Source: Bacteroidaceae bacterium
Lineage (GTDB): Bacteria > Bacteroidota > Bacteroidia > Bacteroidales > Bacteroidaceae
Direction: 5' to 3'
Length of the DNA stretch: 46,796 nucleotides
NCBI GenBank assembly: GCA_017548165.1
Contig: JAFYMW010000059.1
Coordinates: 1-46,796 of the forward strand
The number at the start of each line of letters is the position of its first letter. Position 1 is the stretch's first letter. The translations under genes were made by a program, and so were the position numbers. Shown in pieces: positions 42,717 through 46,796 of the stretch. Below the pieces are notes generated by a model. The model was not told the DNA's origin, ran no database searches, and saw only the letters and a list, made by a program, of their open reading frames with translations.

Positions 42717-43628
42717 ATGAAATATTTTGAAGTCAACTTCCAAATTACCCCAAATAGCGAAACTGCCTCAGACATACTCAGTGCTCTTCTTGCTGACGTT
42801 GGTTTTGAAGCATTCGAATCATCAGACCATGGACTTTTGGCATGGATTCAGCAACCCTTATACGATTCTATGGCATTGGAGGATGTTGTGTCTTCTTTTC
42901 CTTTAACAGGAGTATCTGTTTCATATTCTGTAAATGAAGCTCCAGATGAGAATTGGAATCAACAATGGGAACAGGAAGGATTTCGCCCCATAATTATAGA
43001 GAATAAAGATTCTGACGATGCCAAGGCTCTCATCGTCATCCACGATACGTCCCATTCCGATGTTCCAAAAGCTTTGTATGACATATGTATCAATCCTTGC
43101 CAAGCCTTCGGAACAGGATCTCATCAGACAACACGGATGATTTTATCCCAACTTCTGACAATGCCTCTCAAGAACCGTTTTATTGTTGATGCAGGAACTG
43201 GTACTGGCATTCTGTCCATTATGTGTATGATGCTGGGAGCATCAAAAGTTCTAGCATATGATATTGACGAATGGAGTGTACGTAACGCACAGTCCAATCT
43301 TCTCCTAAATGGAATAAAAACAGGAGTAGATGTACTTTTGGGTGATAGTTCTGTACTCACATCATTTCAGTCTGAAAAAGAAAGTATTACCACCCAAAAG
43401 CACCCATCGCTTCTTATTGCCAACATCAATCGTAATATCCTGCTTGCCGATATGCAGGTATTTGCACAGACTTTGGAAGAGGGTGGGGAACTTCTCCTCA
43501 GCGGTTTCTTCACGGAAGACGCTCCCGTATTGCTTGCCGAGGCTTCAAAACACGCTTTAGAACCTTTTTTACAAAAAGAAGATGACAATTGGTGTTTACT
43601 TTTGCTAAAAAAGGGAAAATCCTATTAA
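42717..43628 (+). CDS. prmA: Ribosomal protein L11 methyltransferase PrmA
   Basis: A 303-residue protein from the ATG at 42717 (MKYFEVNFQITPN); the longer frame from 42666 overlaps the permease stop and is unlikely. The N-terminal domain holds NWNQQWEQEGFRPIII. The SAM-binding core is PCQAFGTGSHQTTRM and IVDAGTGTGILSIM, followed by LLIANINRNILL, the NxNxxxL version of motif IV in PrmA. It trimethylates L11 of the ribosome. Normal length. Confidence 0.94.
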   Translation: MKYFEVNFQITPNSETASDILSALLADVGFEAFESSDHGLLAWIQQPLYDSMALEDVVSSFPLTGVSVSYSVNEAPDENWNQQWEQEGFRPIIIENKDSDDAKALIVIHDTSHSDVPKALYDICINPCQAFGTGSHQTTRMILSQLLTMPLKNRFIVDAGTGTGILSIMCMMLGASKVLAYDIDEWSVRNAQSNLLLNGIKTGVDVLLGDSSVLTSFQSEKESITTQKHPSLLIANINRNILLADMQVFAQTLEEGGELLLSGFFTEDAPVLLAEASKHALEPFLQKEDDNWCLLLLKKGKSY

Positions 43629-43630
43629 GA

Positions 43631-43660
43631 ATAGGAGTATACCTATGATTTTTTGTTGAC
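43631..43660 (+). terminator. Weak terminator after prmA
   Basis: A 5-bp stem (atagg / cctat, loop agtata) just after the stop, followed by GATTTTTTG. An overlapping alternative stem (cctatt / aatagg) spans the stop codon. Modest strength. Confidence 0.5.
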
Positions 43661-43667
43661 AAATAAC

Positions 43668-43675
43668 TATCTTTG
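43668..43675 (+). promoter_or_regulatory. Probable -7 element before the aromatic-rich gene
   Basis: TATCTTTG fits TAnnTTTG. The expected -33 TTTG is replaced by tatg at the right distance. The predicted leader is about 33 bases. Confidence 0.5.
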
Positions 43676-43714
43676 AGGCAGAAAACCTAATATACATACG
43701 TAAATTCTATATTT

Positions 43715-44830
43715 ATGATGAAGCATTTATATCTGTTTATAACGTTGACTATCTTCGCTCTCTCTTCACCAGCATGGGCGCAAGAAGACGATATGTATTT
43801 CACTCCCACGAGGTTGAAGAAGACAAAGAATGCCTCAAAGGAGCAAGTTACTCGTCAGATACAGCTGATATATGAGGATGAAACTCCATTGCAGCAATCT
43901 GCAGTTAGGTCACAACCACAATCTGTCACTCGTGATGTTGACGAGTATAACAGACGTTCGCGCAGTTCTCTGTCCTCAGTTACGGTAGATACTTTGACAT
44001 TCAACGAAGAAAGTCAAACCTATCAACTATCTGCACAGAGTCTGTACGACTTGGGTTATACCGAGGGTTATAGCCAGGGATATTCTGATGCAGACGATTT
44101 TGACTTCTATTATGCCACACGTCTGGCTCGTTTCCATGGTGGTCATTACTATTCCCCATGGTATTGGAGTCATGTATCATACATCTACAACCCTTGGCAC
44201 TGGGATCCTTGGTTCTACGATCCATGGTATCGTCCATATTACTATGGTGGTTGGTATTCCGTAGGGTGGGGAATAGGCTATTGTGGCAGCTATTGGAATC
44301 CCTATTGGCCTGGTTATCATTCCTTCTATCCACATCACCATCATCACTATTGGGGGCATGCCAATATTCACACTCCTCGTATCTCCACCGTGCGCAATCG
44401 CGACTATGGTCGTTCACGCATAGTCAGCAGAACATCACGTGTAGGTGAACAGGGACGAACCAATAGAGGTACGACATTAGGTAGTGGTCAGCAAACTCGT
44501 CGTAGCGATGCCTCATCTCGTTTCACAGAAAGGTCTGCTAGTCGTAGCACCAGAGTTACCGATCGCTCTCAGCGTTCTACCTCAACCAATCGTTCTACTT
44601 CAAACACTGTACGACGCAATTCCGAACGAACCAATACTACTCAACAACGTAGCTCATCAAGTTCTACAATGCGCAGTAATAGTAATACTCGTATGTCTGA
44701 ACGTAACAATTCTCGTATGGGTGGCAGCATGGGCTCTTCTTCAAGAGGTGGCGGTATGGGTGGCGGTACCTTTACAGGAGGAGGTTCGCGTAGCGGTGGT
44801 GGTTCACGTGGTGGCGGACGAGGCAGGTAA
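43715..44830 (+). CDS. Secreted low-complexity protein: aromatic/His middle, Ser/Arg/Gly tail
   Basis: A 371-residue protein with signal peptide ending SSPAWAQ. Three parts follow. Residues 24-115 are a polar, acidic region. Residues about 116-225 contain an extreme run of Tyr, Trp, His, Gly and Pro (SPWYWSHVSYIYNPWHWDP, FYDPWYRPYYYGGWYSVGWG, YPHHHHHYWGH). The last 145 residues are Ser/Arg/Thr/Asn rich, ending in Gly-Arg repeats (GGGSRSGGGSRGGGRGR). No enzyme motif was recognised. Such a mix suggests a disordered, possibly self-associating or metal- or aromatic-stacking surface protein (inference). Probably conserved as a hypothetical in Prevotella; I cannot assign a family. It lies 61 bases upstream of a FadL-like barrel gene. 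Confidence 0.7.
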   Translation: MMKHLYLFITLTIFALSSPAWAQEDDMYFTPTRLKKTKNASKEQVTRQIQLIYEDETPLQQSAVRSQPQSVTRDVDEYNRRSRSSLSSVTVDTLTFNEESQTYQLSAQSLYDLGYTEGYSQGYSDADDFDFYYATRLARFHGGHYYSPWYWSHVSYIYNPWHWDPWFYDPWYRPYYYGGWYSVGWGIGYCGSYWNPYWPGYHSFYPHHHHHYWGHANIHTPRISTVRNRDYGRSRIVSRTSRVGEQGRTNRGTTLGSGQQTRRSDASSRFTERSASRSTRVTDRSQRSTSTNRSTSNTVRRNSERTNTTQQRSSSSSTMRSNSNTRMSERNNSRMGGSMGSSSRGGGMGGGTFTGGGSRSGGGSRGGGRGR

Positions 44831-44891
44831 TTGATGTTCACTGCAACGACATGATAAGATAACTAGATACACCTTATATATAATATATATT

Positions 44892-46454
44892 ATGAAGAAA
44901 TTATTCTTATTGCCCCTCTCCTTATATAGCATATTCTCCTTTGCCCAGGATCCATATCTCAATAACACTCTCGTCAACACATCCGACCTTCGTGGTACAT
45001 CACGTTTTGTTGCTATGGGTGGAGCTATGGGAGCACTTGGCGCTGACATTTCTACCATAAGTGCCAACCCTGCAGGCATAGCCATGTTTACCAAGAATGA
45101 TATGTCTTTTACAGCCGGTGCTTCATGGCTTGGAAACAATAGTGCACGAGGCATGGCAAGCGGAACACAAGGTCACTTTGACCAGATTGGTGCCTTAGCA
45201 TGTTTCAAAGGAAATGGCAGTATTCGCAACTTTAATCTTGCCGTTAATTATCAAAAGAAGATAGACTATAACAACTGTTTCTATGGCGAAATAGCAACAC
45301 AGGCATCCTGGGCAGACCAACTGGATGGTCTTGCAGCTGAGGCTTTTGATAATAGAGGCTATCTCTATGGACGTCCCGACACATATTATAACACTCTCTA
45401 TGGCCTTGCAGATGGTTGTGGTTTGTTTAACGATAATATTGTGAAATCCCCCCACGATTTGAATAGTACCCTTTCTATTACCCGAGGCTCTTTGAGTGCT
45501 TGCGATATAAACTTTAGCGCTAACGTTGATAATCGTTATTTCTTTGGTGTCACATTGGGTATAGACAACATGGACTTCCGTCGTGGTACTGACTATTGGG
45601 AGCAGAGAACTGATGCCCTAGGTGATATTCACGATTTTGGATATATCAACGAACAGGTAATTACTGGTACAGGTTTCAATTTCAAGTTTGGTGCCATTGT
45701 GCGTCCATTCGAGACAAGTCCTTTCCGCATTGGTGTAACAGTAGAGACTCCTACTTGGTACAGACTTAAATATGTCGACGACCAGAGTTTGACAACAAAA
45801 TACTATTGGGACGAAAAACAACAACAGTTGATTTACGACCCAGCCCAAGGTGTTTACTATGACCACTATGTCTACGACCTCTCCGATTCTTATATCAATT
45901 ATCTCGAATATCGTCTTAATACACCATGGAAGGTGAGAGCACAGATGGGTAGCACCATTTCCAATAATTTTGCATGGGGTGTTGAATACGAATTCGCCAA
46001 CTATCCTGGAACAACCATGCGTTATCCTTCCGAATATGGTGGTACCCATTTCGATGAGGACTTTAAGTTTATGACCAAGACAATGCTATTGCCTCAGCAC
46101 ACCCTTCGTGCCGGTGTCGAGTTCAAACCTGTTTCCAACCTCTCTCTACGACTTGGCTACAACTACATTACCTCAACCACAGGCAAGGACTCTTATTGGG
46201 ATCCATATTATTCCGATAATTCACTGTCATACCCCACAGGTCTTGATTATATGAACCTTTCTGATACCCATATAATCGCATGTGGCGCAGGTTATCGCTA
46301 CAAGTCTTTCTATTTGGATCTTGCATACAAGTACAGACACCAAAGTGCGGAGTATTATCCTTTTGATTCTTTCTATAGCAATGTGGATATGTCTCCTCTT
46401 CCACTAGACCTAACCCGTCACTCTTTGACCGCCACTCTTGGTGTTAGATTCTAA
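44892..46454 (+). CDS. FadL/OmpP1-like outer-membrane transport protein
   Basis: A 520-residue protein with signal peptide ending FSFAQ. The mature N-terminus holds LRGTSRFVAMGGAMGALGAD and ISTISANPAGIAMFTKNDM, the FadL-family plug signature. The rest is alternating beta strands rich in Tyr and Gly. It ends SLTATLGVRF with a C-terminal Phe, as expected for an outer-membrane barrel. FadL-family members carry hydrophobic compounds across the outer membrane; some Bacteroidota relatives are called hemin receptors. The ligand is unknown. It is the last gene in the window and follows the aromatic-rich gene closely. Confidence 0.85.
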   Translation: MKKLFLLPLSLYSIFSFAQDPYLNNTLVNTSDLRGTSRFVAMGGAMGALGADISTISANPAGIAMFTKNDMSFTAGASWLGNNSARGMASGTQGHFDQIGALACFKGNGSIRNFNLAVNYQKKIDYNNCFYGEIATQASWADQLDGLAAEAFDNRGYLYGRPDTYYNTLYGLADGCGLFNDNIVKSPHDLNSTLSITRGSLSACDINFSANVDNRYFFGVTLGIDNMDFRRGTDYWEQRTDALGDIHDFGYINEQVITGTGFNFKFGAIVRPFETSPFRIGVTVETPTWYRLKYVDDQSLTTKYYWDEKQQQLIYDPAQGVYYDHYVYDLSDSYINYLEYRLNTPWKVRAQMGSTISNNFAWGVEYEFANYPGTTMRYPSEYGGTHFDEDFKFMTKTMLLPQHTLRAGVEFKPVSNLSLRLGYNYITSTTGKDSYWDPYYSDNSLSYPTGLDYMNLSDTHIIACGAGYRYKSFYLDLAYKYRHQSAEYYPFDSFYSNVDMSPLPLDLTRHSLTATLGVRF

Positions 46455-46796
46455 CAATACCGATTTTACGAATATGGTTAAGTTGTACCATTTCTAAAAC
46501 GAAAAATAAATTAAACCCAAATCGGTCATTAGCGTTATGATGGTAATAGTCTTATTTTTGAAACAGATGTTTTGCTACTTTGAGGGCGCAATGGGGTTTC
46601 ATTGTAACCGAGAAGTAACGAGACAGATGACAAAAAGATGGCTTCCTTAGCGCGTAACAGTCTAATGAACTGTAATAAAAAAAATGTATGCTGTTAACAA
46701 TTATTAGCGTTTTGTACCGATTTGTACTCTCTCATGGGGGCTTCTCGCCCCCAAACCCCTCGGTGTTTTCAGGTATTAGACTATCTATGCTGATAC
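46455..46796. other. Gene-free right edge with repeated motifs and a GC hairpin
   Basis: No credible coding frame. The motif accgattt occurs at 46460-46467 and 46716-46723, with its complement at 46519-46526; attagcgtt occurs at 46528-46536 and 46703-46711. A 6-bp GC stem (gggggc, ttctc, gccccc) is at 46736-46752. Nothing recognised as tRNA, rRNA or a known ncRNA; it may be the upstream region of a gene outside the window. Confidence 0.35.

Noticed and set aside
44333-44347. Five consecutive His codons as a cloning-tag artefact
   Set aside because: Codons are mixed (cat/cac), the run is internal and lies within a wider Tyr/Trp/His-rich domain, so it is native.

Overview
The window looks like a piece of a Bacteroidales chromosome, most likely Prevotellaceae or a close relative. 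The grounds are: (i) several intergenic regions carry the Bacteroidota-type promoter TTTG-N19-20-TAnnTTTG; (ii) the gene families are typical of that order (DUF3575 barrels, GH92, a GH109-like oxidoreductase, a DUF4837 lipoprotein, an NhaC-family antiporter, split pyrB/pyrI); (iii) starts have A/T-rich leaders without clear Shine-Dalgarno sequences. No tRNA, rRNA, transposase, phage gene or CRISPR array was recognised. Family names come from reading the translated sequence and recalled family features; no database search was run.

Left third (1-11920, + strand): six closely spaced envelope genes form one apparent transcription unit. They encode an OmpA-like protein cut by the window edge, a small secreted FISUMP-like protein, a secreted helical/TPR-like protein, a DUF3575-type barrel with a long Lys/Glu/Ala-rich tail, a small DUF3575 barrel, and a 1528-residue protein that reads as seven tandem 8-stranded outer-membrane barrel modules. 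A strong hairpin closes the unit. This is the most unusual part of the window.

Centre-left (11940-20590, - strand): a long unit runs rlmN, DUF4837 lipoprotein, a shortened PdxA-like gene, CDP-alcohol phosphotransferase, IspD-like cytidylyltransferase, sigma-54 activator, lptE, a TPR-like gene, secG and a BadF/NAGK-type kinase. Degenerate 7-bp tandem repeats sit at three of its junctions and encode the last residues of two proteins. The rlmN promoter is back to back with the promoter of a GH109-like secreted oxidoreductase (20687-22318, + strand).

Centre (22900-29070, - strand): galE has its own promoter and terminator. A unit of fabI, an apparently N-truncated NhaC-type antiporter, rsmG and an MBL-fold hydrolase follows one promoter, and glyA has a hairpin leader.

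Right (29176-46454, + strand): pyrB-pyrI, a class A penicillin-binding protein, a GH92 mannosidase, a secreted 14-repeat MORN protein beside a branching enzyme with a histone-like Lys/Thr tail, a DUF6057-like membrane protein, an aminotransferase, a LolC/E-type permease, prmA, an extraordinary aromatic/His/RGG low-complexity secreted protein, and a FadL-like barrel. Two stretches longer than 300 bases lack genes: 22319-22994 and 46455-46796.
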